Source: Agreia bicolorata (GTDB lineage: Bacteria > Actinomycetota > Actinomycetes > Actinomycetales > Microbacteriaceae). From it: a stretch of 64,000 nt of DNA. The position numbers and the translations under genes were made by a program. The first letter of the stretch is position 1. Each line of letters starts with the position of its first letter. The notes under the pieces were generated by a model. It searched no databases. It was not told the origin of the DNA and was given only the letters and a program-made list of their open reading frames with translations. Positions 17,489 through 26,546 of the stretch are shown here, in pieces. The stretch covers positions 1-64,000 of the forward strand of contig NZ_JYFC01000008.1 in NCBI RefSeq assembly GCF_000938265.1. The letters run 5' to 3'.

Positions 17489-19210
17489 GTGACGTCGGTC
17501 AGTCCGGCCCGGGCAGACCTCGCGGCCGGCGCCGGCAACACGCGTGCGCGGTACCGCCGCATCCTGCGTTTCTCGGCCTGGCACCTGGCCGTGACCTGGT
17601 GGTTCGAGCTGTTCCTGCCCCGCATCGGCCTGCTGAGGGTCGCGGAGCGCACACGGGCCAGGCGCATGCAGCGCTTCGCGCGCAGCTTCCATGTGCTCGC
17701 CGTCGACCTCGGCGGGCTCATGATCAAGGTGGGCCAGTTCATGTCGTCGCGCCTCGACGTGCTTCCGCCTGAGATCACGAAGGAACTCGAGGGCCTGCAA
17801 GACGAGGTTCCCGCGGTTCCGTTCGCGGCCATCCGGGCGCTCGCGGAGGCCGAGCTGGGCGTGTCGCTTGAGACGGCGTTCGCGCGAGTCGACGAGACGC
17901 CCGTCGCCGCGGCATCCCTCGGCCAGGCCCACCGGGCCGTTCTCGCACCGACGGCCGCCGTCGACACCGGCCTCACGGGGGTCGTGCTCAAGGTACAGCG
18001 ACCCGGAATCGACGAGATCGTCGACGTCGACCTGGCGGCGCTGCGCAAGGTCGGCGGGTGGCTGAGCCACGTGCGCCTCGTCTCCGACCGCGTCGACATG
18101 CCCACCCTCGTCGAGGAGTTCGCGGCCACGAGCCTCGAGGAGATCGACTACCTGCACGAGGCGGCGAGCTCCGAGCGGTTCGCCGAGGACTTCGCCGGCG
18201 ACGACCGGGTGGCCGTGCCGTCGATCGTCTGGGAGCGCACGACCCGCAGGGTGCTGACGCTCGAAGACGTCACCGCGATCAAGATCACCGATGCCGCCGC
18301 GCTCCGGGCCGCCGGCATCGATCCCGCCGAGGTCGCGCCGGTCTTCGCCGCTGTGATGTTCGACCAGCTGTTCACGAACGGCTTCTTCCACGCCGACCCG
18401 CACCCCGGCAACATCTTTGTCACCCCCACGGGCGGTGGGCCGGATGCGTCGGGCAAGACGACCTGGAAGCTCACCTTCATCGACTTCGGCATGATGGGCG
18501 AGGTTCCCGGCAACACGCGCAGCGGGCTGCGAAAGCTGCTGATCGCCGCTGCCTCGCGCGACGGCAAAGGCCTGGTGGATGCGATCCGCGACGTGGGCGT
18601 GCTGCTGCCGTCTGCAGACACCACCGAACTCGAACGCGCCATGACGCAGCTCTTCGCCCGCTTCGGCGGCATGGGGTTCGCCGAGCTGCGCGAGGTCGAC
18701 CCCCGGGAATTCCGCGACTTCGCCGACCAGTTCGGACACGTCGTCAGGTCGCTGCCGTTCCAGCTGCCCGAGAACTTCCTGCTCATCATCCGCGCCATGT
18801 CACTGACCTCCGGGGTGTGCAGCGCGCTCGATCCCTCGTTCAACCTCTGGGACTCAGTCGAGCCGTACGCTGCCCAGCTCATTCGCGACGAACGCGGCAA
18901 CGTGGTGGGCGACCTGGGGCGCCAGGCGCTCGACAACGCCGCCCTCGTCTGGAGGCTCCCCAAGCGCATCGACGGTCTCGTCGCCCGCATCGAGGACGGC
19001 TCCGTCGCTGTTGCCAACCCGGGGCTCGAACGTCGGGTCATCAGACTCGAGCACGCGGCTCGCAGGCTCGTATCGGCGTTGCTCTTCGGAGCACTACTGA
19101 TCGCGGGAGCCCTCGTGCGCGCCGACGACACGGTGTTCGGCACCGTGCTCATGGCCGTGTCGGCGATACCGCTGCTGCACGCCGTCTTCTCGGGGCGGCG
19201 ACAGGGTTGA
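17489..19210 (+). CDS. AarF/UbiB-like (ABC1/ADCK) atypical kinase, membrane-anchored
   Basis: 573 aa, GTG start. The family signature KxGQ is present as MIKVGQFMSSR, followed by PPEITKELEGLQDEVP, an A-rich loop AAASLGQAH, then HADPHPGNIFV (catalytic loop) and LTFIDFGMMG (metal binding). Two hydrophobic segments at the C-terminus anchor it to the membrane. Family members support isoprenoid quinone or lipid metabolism; the exact substrate in actinobacteria is not settled. Five bp downstream of the PadR gene. Confidence 0.88.
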   Translation: MTSVSPARADLAAGAGNTRARYRRILRFSAWHLAVTWWFELFLPRIGLLRVAERTRARRMQRFARSFHVLAVDLGGLMIKVGQFMSSRLDVLPPEITKELEGLQDEVPAVPFAAIRALAEAELGVSLETAFARVDETPVAAASLGQAHRAVLAPTAAVDTGLTGVVLKVQRPGIDEIVDVDLAALRKVGGWLSHVRLVSDRVDMPTLVEEFAATSLEEIDYLHEAASSERFAEDFAGDDRVAVPSIVWERTTRRVLTLEDVTAIKITDAAALRAAGIDPAEVAPVFAAVMFDQLFTNGFFHADPHPGNIFVTPTGGGPDASGKTTWKLTFIDFGMMGEVPGNTRSGLRKLLIAAASRDGKGLVDAIRDVGVLLPSADTTELERAMTQLFARFGGMGFAELREVDPREFRDFADQFGHVVRSLPFQLPENFLLIIRAMSLTSGVCSALDPSFNLWDSVEPYAAQLIRDERGNVVGDLGRQALDNAALVWRLPKRIDGLVARIEDGSVAVANPGLERRVIRLEHAARRLVSALLFGALLIAGALVRADDTVFGTVLMAVSAIPLLHAVFSGRRQG

Positions 19211-19247
19211 TGCGCGCCGCCGAAGCATCCGTGGTTTTCTTAGCGGT

Positions 19248-19658
19248 ATGACTCAGAGCACTTCACGGGTTCGGCCGGGCTTCGTCACCGTCGCCGTGGC
19301 GGTGATGTATCTGGGCGGGGTCGCCCAGATCGCCCTCGGCATCCTGACTCTCTTCATCCGGTACATCCCCGACGCGCCGACCGGCGACATCGGCCTGCTC
19401 GTGTCGCTCTTCGGCGCGGGCATGATCCTGTTCGGACTCTTCGTGATTGCGCTCGCGTCGGGTGTTGCCCGGGGCAGCCACGCGTCTCGGGTGTCGGCGA
19501 CCGTCGTGCTGCTTCTCACGCTCGTTCTTGCGCTCGTCGATCTGGTCGTCGCGGGCGACGGCGACTGGTCTGGCGTCGCGGTGCAGCTTGTGTCGTCGAC
19601 TGCCGTCATCCTGCCGCTGTGGACGGGCGCCGGGCGTCGCTACTTCGCCCCGCGCTGA
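19248..19658 (+). CDS. Four-helix integral membrane protein, function unknown
   Basis: 136 aa with four hydrophobic segments (starting FVTVAVAVMYLGGVAQIALGI, then GLLVSLFGAGMILFGLFVIAL, VSATVVLLLTLVLALVDLV, and AVQLVSSTAVILPLW). This is similar to small actinobacterial membrane proteins of unknown role. Its 3' end overlaps the convergent P-type ATPase gene by 19 bp. Confidence 0.7.
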   Translation: MTQSTSRVRPGFVTVAVAVMYLGGVAQIALGILTLFIRYIPDAPTGDIGLLVSLFGAGMILFGLFVIALASGVARGSHASRVSATVVLLLTLVLALVDLVVAGDGDWSGVAVQLVSSTAVILPLWTGAGRRYFAPR

Positions 19659-22024
19659 CTCACAGCCGGCTCCGCGTCGCGGCGAGCGATCCTGCGGTGG
19701 GCGAAGCGCACGATCTCGATCAGGGCGATCGATACCAGCGATGCTCCGAGCACGAGCAGCGCCGTCGGCAGTGTGAGGTCGACGAGCTGCAGGAATTCCC
19801 GCATGATCGGCACCGTGTATACCAGCACGAGGCCGACCATCATGGCGCCGATCACGACGCCCTTGAACCGGGTCACCGGGCGTGACAGCACCACGAGGAT
19901 CCAGAGTCCGATGATCGTGAGGATCAGTGTCGAACCGGTGCGAATCTCGGCTTCGGGGATCTGCTGGCCCGCTGCGAGCCGCGCGTAGGCGGCAATGCCG
20001 AGCGTCGCGGCGACACCGGCCGGAATGGCGAAGGTGAGCGAACGGCGCAGAAAGCCGGGCACGTAGCGCTGCGCGTTCGGCAGCAGGGCGAGGAAGAACG
20101 CCGGGATGCCGATGGTGAGACCGTCGGTCACAGACAGCTGTCGAGGCAGGAACGGGAACGGCAGCAACAGGATGCCGAAGGTGATCGCGAGGAAGGTGGC
20201 GTAGGCGGTCTTGGTGAGGAACAGCATCGATACGCGCTCGATGTTCGCGATCACCTGGCGACCCTCTGCGACGACGCTCGGCAGGTGCGAAAAACGCCCA
20301 TCGAGCAGCACGAGCCGGGCGACCGCCTTCGTGGCCGCGGCTCCCGAATTCATCGCGATCCCGATGTCGGCCTCCTTGATCGCGAGCGCGTCGTTCACGC
20401 CGTCACCGGTCATGGCGACCGTGTGGCCGGCTGCCTTGAGTCGCACCACGATGCGCTTCTTCTGATCTGGCGTGACCCGGCCGAACACGATGTGCTCGTT
20501 CAACACCTCGAGAAGCTCGTCATCGTCGTCAGGCAACTGCCGCGCATCGAAACCGCGGGGCGCGTCGAGACCGACCTCGCGGGCGATGGCCGCGACGGTC
20601 TGGGGATTATCGCCCGAGATGATGCGCACGCCCACGCCCTGGGCCGCGAAGTAGCGGAGCGTTTCGGCGGCATCCGGACGGATGTTCTCGCGGAACGTCA
20701 GGAGCGCGACCGGCACCGCGTCGGCGGGGACTGTCTCGTCGATGGGCGGCGACCCGTGAGCGAGAACGAGGGTTCGGCGACCGGTGGCCGCGAGCTCGGC
20801 CGCCATCGTTGCAAGACCCTCTCGATCGGCGCCGGGGGAGTCGTGGCCAGGGAAGACCATCTCGGGTCCGCCCAGAATCCACATGCCGTCGTCGAAGGTC
20901 GCGGCACTCCACTTGCGGGCGGAGGAGAAGGGAACCCGATCGATAACGGCCTTGCGTGGAGAGTCCGTGAAACGCGAGGAGAGGCTGCGCGCCGTCGCGT
21001 TCGCGTCGTTCTGCACCCCGTACCAGGCGAGCACACTCTCCCAGCCTGCGACCGCCGTGAGCACGTGTGCCGCGTCGAACACGATGTCGCCCTGGGTCAG
21101 GGTTCCGGTCTTGTCGAGACAGATCATGTCGACCCGGGCGAGGCCCTCGACCGCGGGAAGCTCCTGCACGAGAATCTGCTGCCTCGCGAGCTTGACCGCT
21201 CCGACGGCGAACGTGATGCTCGTCATCAGAACGAGGCCCAGGGGCACCATGGCGACGACGGATGCGATGGTCGCCGTCGCCGCGATGCGCCACCCGCCGC
21301 TCGCGGCCGCGTCGACCCAGCCGCCCTGCGTGATCATCTGCGCATTCAGCACCAGGAGCGCCACCGGACCGACGATCCAGGCCACCCACTTCAGCACTCG
21401 GTTGATCGAGGAGCGCAACTCGCTCGCCACGAGGGAGAACCGCTTGGCCTCCGCCGAGAGCGAGTTCGCGAACGAATCCGCGCCCACCCGGTCGACGACC
21501 GCGGTGCCCTCGCCCCCGACGACGACCGAGCCCGACAGCACGCGATCTCCGGGAATCTTCTCCACGGCATCCGATTCGCCGGTGAGCATCGACTCGTCGA
21601 CCTGCAGGCCGCTCGAGGCGTCGACGATCCCGTCGGCGGCGACCTGGTCGCCCGCGCGCAGCACGAGCGTGTCGTCGACGACGACGAGGGCGATGTCGAT
21701 CTCTACTTGGGAGCCCTCTCGCAGAACCCGGGCGTGCGGCGCGTTCAGAACCGCCAGCCGGTCGAGAGCGCGCTTGGCCCGATACTCCTGAACGCTGCCG
21801 ATCACCGCATTGGCCACCGCGCTGAAGCCGAACAGCGCGTCTTGCCACCGCCCTATCGCGAGGAGTACCAGGAAGCAGACGAGAATGATGCCGTTGAACA
21901 GTGTGAGCACGTTCGTTCGTACGATGCTCCAGACGCTGCGACTCGTGTCTTGCACGAACGAGTTGGTCTTGCCGTCGGCAACGCGCTCTGCCACCTCGAT
22001 CGAACTCAGACCCGACCCCGTCAC
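19640..22024 (-). CDS. CtpE-like P-type cation-transporting ATPase
   Basis: 794 aa, GTG start at 22024. Phosphorylation motif DKTGTLTQGD near residue 303, actuator motif LTGESDAV, hinge motif TGDGVNDALAIKEADIGIAM, and ten or so membrane segments. The TM4 stretch AMVPLGLVLMTS lacks the CPC motif of heavy-metal pumps and resembles CtpE of mycobacteria, linked to calcium uptake. No N-terminal metal-binding domain. Substrate by analogy: Ca2+ or another hard cation. Confidence 0.85.
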   Translation of the reverse strand: MTGSGLSSIEVAERVADGKTNSFVQDTSRSVWSIVRTNVLTLFNGIILVCFLVLLAIGRWQDALFGFSAVANAVIGSVQEYRAKRALDRLAVLNAPHARVLREGSQVEIDIALVVVDDTLVLRAGDQVAADGIVDASSGLQVDESMLTGESDAVEKIPGDRVLSGSVVVGGEGTAVVDRVGADSFANSLSAEAKRFSLVASELRSSINRVLKWVAWIVGPVALLVLNAQMITQGGWVDAAASGGWRIAATATIASVVAMVPLGLVLMTSITFAVGAVKLARQQILVQELPAVEGLARVDMICLDKTGTLTQGDIVFDAAHVLTAVAGWESVLAWYGVQNDANATARSLSSRFTDSPRKAVIDRVPFSSARKWSAATFDDGMWILGGPEMVFPGHDSPGADREGLATMAAELAATGRRTLVLAHGSPPIDETVPADAVPVALLTFRENIRPDAAETLRYFAAQGVGVRIISGDNPQTVAAIAREVGLDAPRGFDARQLPDDDDELLEVLNEHIVFGRVTPDQKKRIVVRLKAAGHTVAMTGDGVNDALAIKEADIGIAMNSGAAATKAVARLVLLDGRFSHLPSVVAEGRQVIANIERVSMLFLTKTAYATFLAITFGILLLPFPFLPRQLSVTDGLTIGIPAFFLALLPNAQRYVPGFLRRSLTFAIPAGVAATLGIAAYARLAAGQQIPEAEIRTGSTLILTIIGLWILVVLSRPVTRFKGVVIGAMMVGLVLVYTVPIMREFLQLVDLTLPTALLVLGASLVSIALIEIVRFAHRRIARRDAEPAVSQRGAK

Positions 22025-22114
22025 GTGCGCCCCCTCGACCTCGGCTCACTGTAGCAACCGAGTTCCGGGCGCTGCTGGGGCTGCTCGTCGAGAAGGCTCA
22101 GATCGCGTGGATCT

Positions 22115-23128
22115 TCACCTCTCCGTCGACATCGACAGAGGGGGCGCGGTCGTGGCGCGGGCGACGAGCCGTGTCGGCAGCAGCACATGCGTCGACGCCA
22201 GGGTCTCGCCATCCATCAGGCTGGTGAGCATGCGGGCGGCCGCCTGACCGATGCTCTGCATAGGCTGACGAACGGTCGTGAGGGGCAGAGCGAGACGGGA
22301 TGCCTCGGGCACGTCGTCGAAGCCGACGACCGACAGATCGCGCGGAACCTCGAGACCCAGCGACTGAGCGACCTCGATGATCGCGATCGCAGAGAGGTCG
22401 TTCGCCGCAAAGACCGCCGTGGGGCGGTCGCGCTGCATAAGCAGTTCCTGCGCCGCGCGGCGCGCGGTGTCGGCCTCGTAGAAACCAACGCGAACGAGCC
22501 CGGGATCGAAGGCAATGGATGCCGCGACGAGGGCCTCGCGGTATCCGGCGTCACGGAGGCGCGACGACTTGAGGTCGGGCCGGCCCGATACGAAACCGAT
22601 GCGTCGGTGGCCCAGCCCGACCAGGTAGGCGGTCGCCTCGAACGCACCGCTCCGGCTGTCGGCTTCGACGGTCGGGAGATCTGCGCGGCCCGTGTGCGGG
22701 TCGACCGCGACGATCGGAACATCGGCGGCGACGTTGACGACCGTCGGGGTCACGATGATGGCTCCGTCGATCAGGGTGCCGCTCAGGCGACTGAGAGAGC
22801 GCCGCTCCCAGCCCTCGCCCTCGCCGCGCCGCGATCCACTGTAGGCGAGCAGGTCGTACCGCGAATCGCGCAGGCCCACCGCGACGCCCTTCAACACCTC
22901 GGCGCTGAACGGCTCGAAGTCGGCCACGAGCACCCCGATGACGCCCGTCCGTCGTGAGCGCATGCTGCTCGCGACGAGGCTCGACTCGTATCCGAGCGCT
23001 GCCACCGCCTCGAGAACACGATCTGTGGTGACTGCCGATACGCCGTATCTGCCGTTGACCGCTTTCGACACGGTGGCTACCGAAACGCCCGCCGCCGCAG
23101 CGACGTCGTGGATTGTCGCCCTCGCCAT
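22115..23128 (-). CDS. LacI-family transcriptional regulator of the sugar importer operon
   Basis: 337 aa. N-terminal HTH ATIHDVAAAAGVSVATVSKAVNGR, hinge LGYESSLVASSMRSRRT, then a periplasmic-binding-protein-like effector domain (VIGVLVADFEPFSAEVLKG...ALPLTTVRQPMQSIG). Divergent from the solute-binding protein gene; it most likely represses the ABC-GH3 operon through the AAACGTTT-centred site between them. ATG 23131 just before is an equally possible start. Confidence 0.9.
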   Translation of the reverse strand: MARATIHDVAAAAGVSVATVSKAVNGRYGVSAVTTDRVLEAVAALGYESSLVASSMRSRRTGVIGVLVADFEPFSAEVLKGVAVGLRDSRYDLLAYSGSRRGEGEGWERRSLSRLSGTLIDGAIIVTPTVVNVAADVPIVAVDPHTGRADLPTVEADSRSGAFEATAYLVGLGHRRIGFVSGRPDLKSSRLRDAGYREALVAASIAFDPGLVRVGFYEADTARRAAQELLMQRDRPTAVFAANDLSAIAIIEVAQSLGLEVPRDLSVVGFDDVPEASRLALPLTTVRQPMQSIGQAAARMLTSLMDGETLASTHVLLPTRLVARATTAPPLSMSTER

Positions 23129-23176
23129 CATGGGCCGAGCATAGTGCTGATTCCGGGCGTGCGAAAATGATTTCGA

Positions 23177-23211
23177 AAACGTTTGACGACCTTTGTGCGG
23201 TCACGCACACT
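23177..23211 (+). promoter_or_regulatory. Promoter with overlapping LacI-type operator for the sugar importer
   Basis: AAACGTTT (23177-23184) is a palindrome with the central CG usual in LacI-family sites. TTGACG (23183-23188), 17 bp, then CACACT (23206-23211) form a plausible -35/-10 pair reading toward the solute-binding protein. A repressor on the palindrome would cover the -35. TTTCGAAA just left (23171-23178) is a second small palindrome. Confidence 0.5.
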
Positions 23212-23355
23212 GATCACGCCCGATCAGACAGCGTTGCCTCGGATCCTGATACATCCAGGTCCTCGGTGGGAGGGCACACCGCACCACCCGTGCACCAGCA
23301 AAGCGTCCGCACAGCCGCGGGCGTCCCTCAATGAAGAGAGCAGGTTCGAATCACA

Positions 23356-24639
23356 ATGAGACTCACCAAATTCGTCGCTGGCTCGGCCGCGATTCTTCTG
23401 AGCGCACTCGCGCTCAGCGGATGCAGTGCCGGATCGAGCGACTCGTCCGACGGAAAAGTCACGCTGACGATGTGGCAGAACTCCACGACCGGCGACGGAA
23501 AGAAATACTGGGACGACACGGCGGCCGCGTTCGAGAAAGCGAACCCCAACGTCACTGTCAAAATCCAGTCGATCCAGAACGAGGAGATGGACGGCAAGCT
23601 GCAGACCGCCCTCAACTCTGGCGATGCTCCTGACGTCTTTATGGCTCGCGGTGGTGGCAAGCTCGCGGATGTCGTGAAGGCCGGCCAGGCGATGGACCTC
23701 ACATCAGGGCTCAGCGACGCAACGAAGAAGGCCGTCGGAAACAGTCTGTCGGCATTCGAGATCGACGGTAAGAACTATGGAGTGCCCACGGCGGTGCTCC
23801 CTTCCGGATTCTTCTATTCGTCTGATCTGTTCACCCAGGCAGGCGTCGCGTCGCCTCCGAAGACGATCAGCGACCTCGAGGCGGCGGACGAGAAGCTCAA
23901 AGCAGCGGGTATCGACCCCATCGCTGTGGGGGCTAAGGACGCGTGGCCTGCGGCCCACTGGTACTACAACTTCGCGTTGCGTGCCTGCTCGCAAGATGTG
24001 CTCAACGAGGCAGCCAAGAGTCGCAACTTCGACGATGACTGCTGGCTGAAGGCCGGTGAGAACCTGCAGTCGTTCATCAAGACGGAGCCGTTCAATGATG
24101 GATTCCTCACCACCTCCGCGCAGCAGGGCGCGGGCTCATCTGCCGGCCTCATCGCGAATAAGCAGGCCAGCATGGAGCTGATGGGTGCGTGGGATCCAGG
24201 CGTCATCGCATCTCTCACCCCCGATGAGAAGCCCCTGGCCGATCTCAAGTGGTTCCCGTTCCCCGAGGTGCCGGGCGGCAAGGGCGAGACCGGCGCCATG
24301 ATGGGCGGTGTCGACGGTTTCACCTGTTGGGTCAACGCTCCGAAGGAGTGCGTCGACTTCCTTAACTTCATGGTCGAAAAGAGCAACCAGGAGGCGTACG
24401 CCACGGCGTTCCAGACCCTGCCCGCATCGACCGAGGCGCAGTCCTCCGTCTCCGACCCCGCGCTGAAGGACATCCTGGCTACCTACAACAACGCTCCCTA
24501 TGTGAGCGTGTGGCTAGACACGCTGTATGGACAGAGTGTCGGTAACGCGCTCAACGTGGCCGTCGTCGACATGTTCGCTGGCAAGGGTGATGCTCAGAGC
24601 ATCGTCGACGCTGTGAACGCTGCCGCAGCGAAGTCCTAG
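23356..24639 (+). CDS. Sugar ABC transporter solute-binding lipoprotein
   Basis: 427 aa. Type II signal peptide with lipobox LSGC, lipidated Cys at residue 23. The mature part is a family 1 extracellular solute-binding fold: VTLTMWQNSTTGDG, GDAPDVFMARGGGKL, AVLPSGFFYSSDLF, VDGFTCWVNAP. First gene of an operon with two permeases and a GH3 enzyme. The ATP-binding subunit is not encoded here; such importers usually share an MsiK-type ATPase encoded elsewhere. Substrate probably an oligosaccharide or beta-glycoside, by its GH3 neighbour. Confidence 0.9.
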   Translation: MRLTKFVAGSAAILLSALALSGCSAGSSDSSDGKVTLTMWQNSTTGDGKKYWDDTAAAFEKANPNVTVKIQSIQNEEMDGKLQTALNSGDAPDVFMARGGGKLADVVKAGQAMDLTSGLSDATKKAVGNSLSAFEIDGKNYGVPTAVLPSGFFYSSDLFTQAGVASPPKTISDLEAADEKLKAAGIDPIAVGAKDAWPAAHWYYNFALRACSQDVLNEAAKSRNFDDDCWLKAGENLQSFIKTEPFNDGFLTTSAQQGAGSSAGLIANKQASMELMGAWDPGVIASLTPDEKPLADLKWFPFPEVPGGKGETGAMMGGVDGFTCWVNAPKECVDFLNFMVEKSNQEAYATAFQTLPASTEAQSSVSDPALKDILATYNNAPYVSVWLDTLYGQSVGNALNVAVVDMFAGKGDAQSIVDAVNAAAAKS

Positions 24640-24650
24640 GAGAAGCAAGA

Positions 24651-25667
24651 ATGGCTGTCCTGCGCGACGAAATGCACACGAAAGAAGCTGCGCGGGGCAG
24701 CCGGAGTCCAGCCGGGGGAGGCGCTCAGGCGCTGCCCCCGGCGGGCGCACCCCCACGGGCGCGTTCCCGCTGGCCCAAGCGAGCAGAGCTCCTTCTGCTC
24801 ATCGGGCCCGCCCTCGTGGTGTTCGTAGCCTTCGTCATCTTGCCGGTGGCGCTGGCCGCCTACTACGGATTCTTCAGTTGGTCGGGTTACGGACCGGCCA
24901 CCGACTTCGTGGGACTGCGCAACTACATCACGATCCTCACCGACCCGGCCTTCCTGGAGGCGCTCAGTCACAACGCGTTCATCGTTGTGATGTCGCTCGT
25001 GCTGCAAGGGCCACTCGCGCTTGGAATCGCGCTTCTGCTCAACCGCAGGCTTCGCTTCCAATCGCTGATCCGGGTACTCATCTTCGTTCCCTACGTCATC
25101 TCCGAGGTCGTCGTCGGTCTCGGCTGGAGCCTGATGCTCCAGTCCAACGGCGCGCTTAATGGCCTCCTCGAGAAGGTGGGCCTCGGCGGCCTCGCCACCG
25201 ACTGGCTGAGCGACCCCAGCGCAGCGATTTGGACGCTGCTGGTCATCATCACGTGGAAGTACGTCGGATTCGCTGTCATTCTGTTCCTCGCTGGCCTTCA
25301 GGGGATACCTGACGAGATCACTGAAGCCGCACGAATCGATGGGGCCAGCTACTGGCAGGTTCAGCGCTACATCGTTCTGCCGCTCATGGGGCCGACCGTC
25401 CGCATCTGGGCGTTCCTCTCGATCATCGGCTCGCTGCAACTGTTCGACCTGGTCTGGATCGTCTGGGGGCAGTACGTGGCCGGCACCGCCGGCACCTCGA
25501 CGATGGCGACCTACATGGTGGCCAACGGTCGTAGTTCCGGCAGTTACGGCTACGGCAATGCCGTGGCGGTCGTCATCTTTCTCATCTCACTCGTCGTCGC
25601 GCTGCTCTACCAGCGCTTCATCCTGCGCCGCGATTCAGCGGTCACTACTACCGGAGGCGCACACTGA
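24651..25667 (+). CDS. Sugar ABC transporter permease (MalF type)
   Basis: 338 aa with six membrane helices after a ~45-residue proline-rich cytoplasmic N-terminus. The EAA loop EAARIDGASYWQVQRYIVLP, which contacts the ATPase, identifies it. GGAG lies upstream of ATG 24651. Its stop overlaps the next start (ATGA/TGATG), so the two permeases are translated together. Confidence 0.92.
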   Translation: MAVLRDEMHTKEAARGSRSPAGGGAQALPPAGAPPRARSRWPKRAELLLLIGPALVVFVAFVILPVALAAYYGFFSWSGYGPATDFVGLRNYITILTDPAFLEALSHNAFIVVMSLVLQGPLALGIALLLNRRLRFQSLIRVLIFVPYVISEVVVGLGWSLMLQSNGALNGLLEKVGLGGLATDWLSDPSAAIWTLLVIITWKYVGFAVILFLAGLQGIPDEITEAARIDGASYWQVQRYIVLPLMGPTVRIWAFLSIIGSLQLFDLVWIVWGQYVAGTAGTSTMATYMVANGRSSGSYGYGNAVAVVIFLISLVVALLYQRFILRRDSAVTTTGGAH

Positions 25668-26542
25668 TGGCTATCGCCGCACCCGTCGCATCCCGACCCC
25701 GCCGAAGCCGGCGCGTATCGGAACAGACCAGGCGTTCGAGCCTGATCTCCTACTTCGTGGCCCTCGTCCTGATCGGATTGATGCTGGCGCCCGTGGCCTA
25801 CATCATTCTCGGCGGCTTCCGCTCCAACTCGGAGATCACGGTCGATCCATCAGGATTCCCGCAAGCCTGGGCGTGGTCGAACTTCGGCAGCGTCCTCGCC
25901 AGCAGTTCCTTCTGGACCCAGGTGCTCAACTCGACGATCACCGCTGTGTGCACGACGGCATTCGTCGTCGCGCTCGGTCTCATGGCTGCTTACGGTCTGT
26001 CGCGCTATGCGTTCCGGGGCAGAGGTATCGTCTACGGGCTCTTCACCGCTGGCCTTATGTTTCCGCTCACGGTCGCCATCACGCCGCTGTACGTTCTGGT
26101 GCGCGACCTCGGCCTGATGAACTCCCTCGCGGGCGTGATCGTTCCTCAGATCGCCTTCGCGTTGCCGTTGACGATCATCGTTTTGGTACCGTTCCTCGCC
26201 GCTATCCCGAACGAGCTGCAGGAGGCGGCCGCGATCGACGGGCTGGGCCGGCTCGGTTTCTTCTTCCGCATGGTGCTGAGACTGTCACTGCCCGGTGTTA
26301 TCACCGTCGGAATCCTCGCATTCATCGGAAGCTGGAATGCCTACCTCCTGCCGCTGTTCATTCTGAATGGCGAGGCGTCGTTCACCTTGCCGCTCGGAAC
26401 GCAGGCGTTCGCGTCGCAATACGCGGTCGACACGGCCAAGGTGCTCGCTTTCACCTCGTTGTCGATGATTCCCGCACTCATCTTCTTCAGTCTCTTCGAG
26501 CGCCGCATCGTCGGCGGTCTCACCGGAGCGGTCAAGGGCTGA
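25667..26542 (+). CDS. Sugar ABC transporter permease (MalG type)
   Basis: 291 aa, six membrane helices, EAA loop EAAAIDGLGRLGFFFRMVL and the C-terminal FTSLSMIPALIFFSLFERRIVGGLTGAVKG typical of MalG-type subunits. Overlaps the preceding permease by a base. Forms the membrane channel with it. Confidence 0.93.
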   Translation: MAIAAPVASRPRRSRRVSEQTRRSSLISYFVALVLIGLMLAPVAYIILGGFRSNSEITVDPSGFPQAWAWSNFGSVLASSSFWTQVLNSTITAVCTTAFVVALGLMAAYGLSRYAFRGRGIVYGLFTAGLMFPLTVAITPLYVLVRDLGLMNSLAGVIVPQIAFALPLTIIVLVPFLAAIPNELQEAAAIDGLGRLGFFFRMVLRLSLPGVITVGILAFIGSWNAYLLPLFILNGEASFTLPLGTQAFASQYAVDTAKVLAFTSLSMIPALIFFSLFERRIVGGLTGAVKG

Positions 26543-26546
26543 CGGC

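Noticed and set aside
17372-18739. 455-codon open frame on the minus strand
   Set aside because: Antisense to the UbiB-like kinase, no family motif, no ribosome site.
20285-22054. 589-codon open frame on the plus strand
   Set aside because: It is antisense to the P-type ATPase, whose motifs and codon pattern are clear; long antisense frames are expected at this GC content.
23342-23354. GGTTCGAATC, like a tRNA T-loop
   Set aside because: Flanking bases do not pair as a T-stem and no acceptor stem or anticodon arm fits; it is the leader of the solute-binding protein gene.
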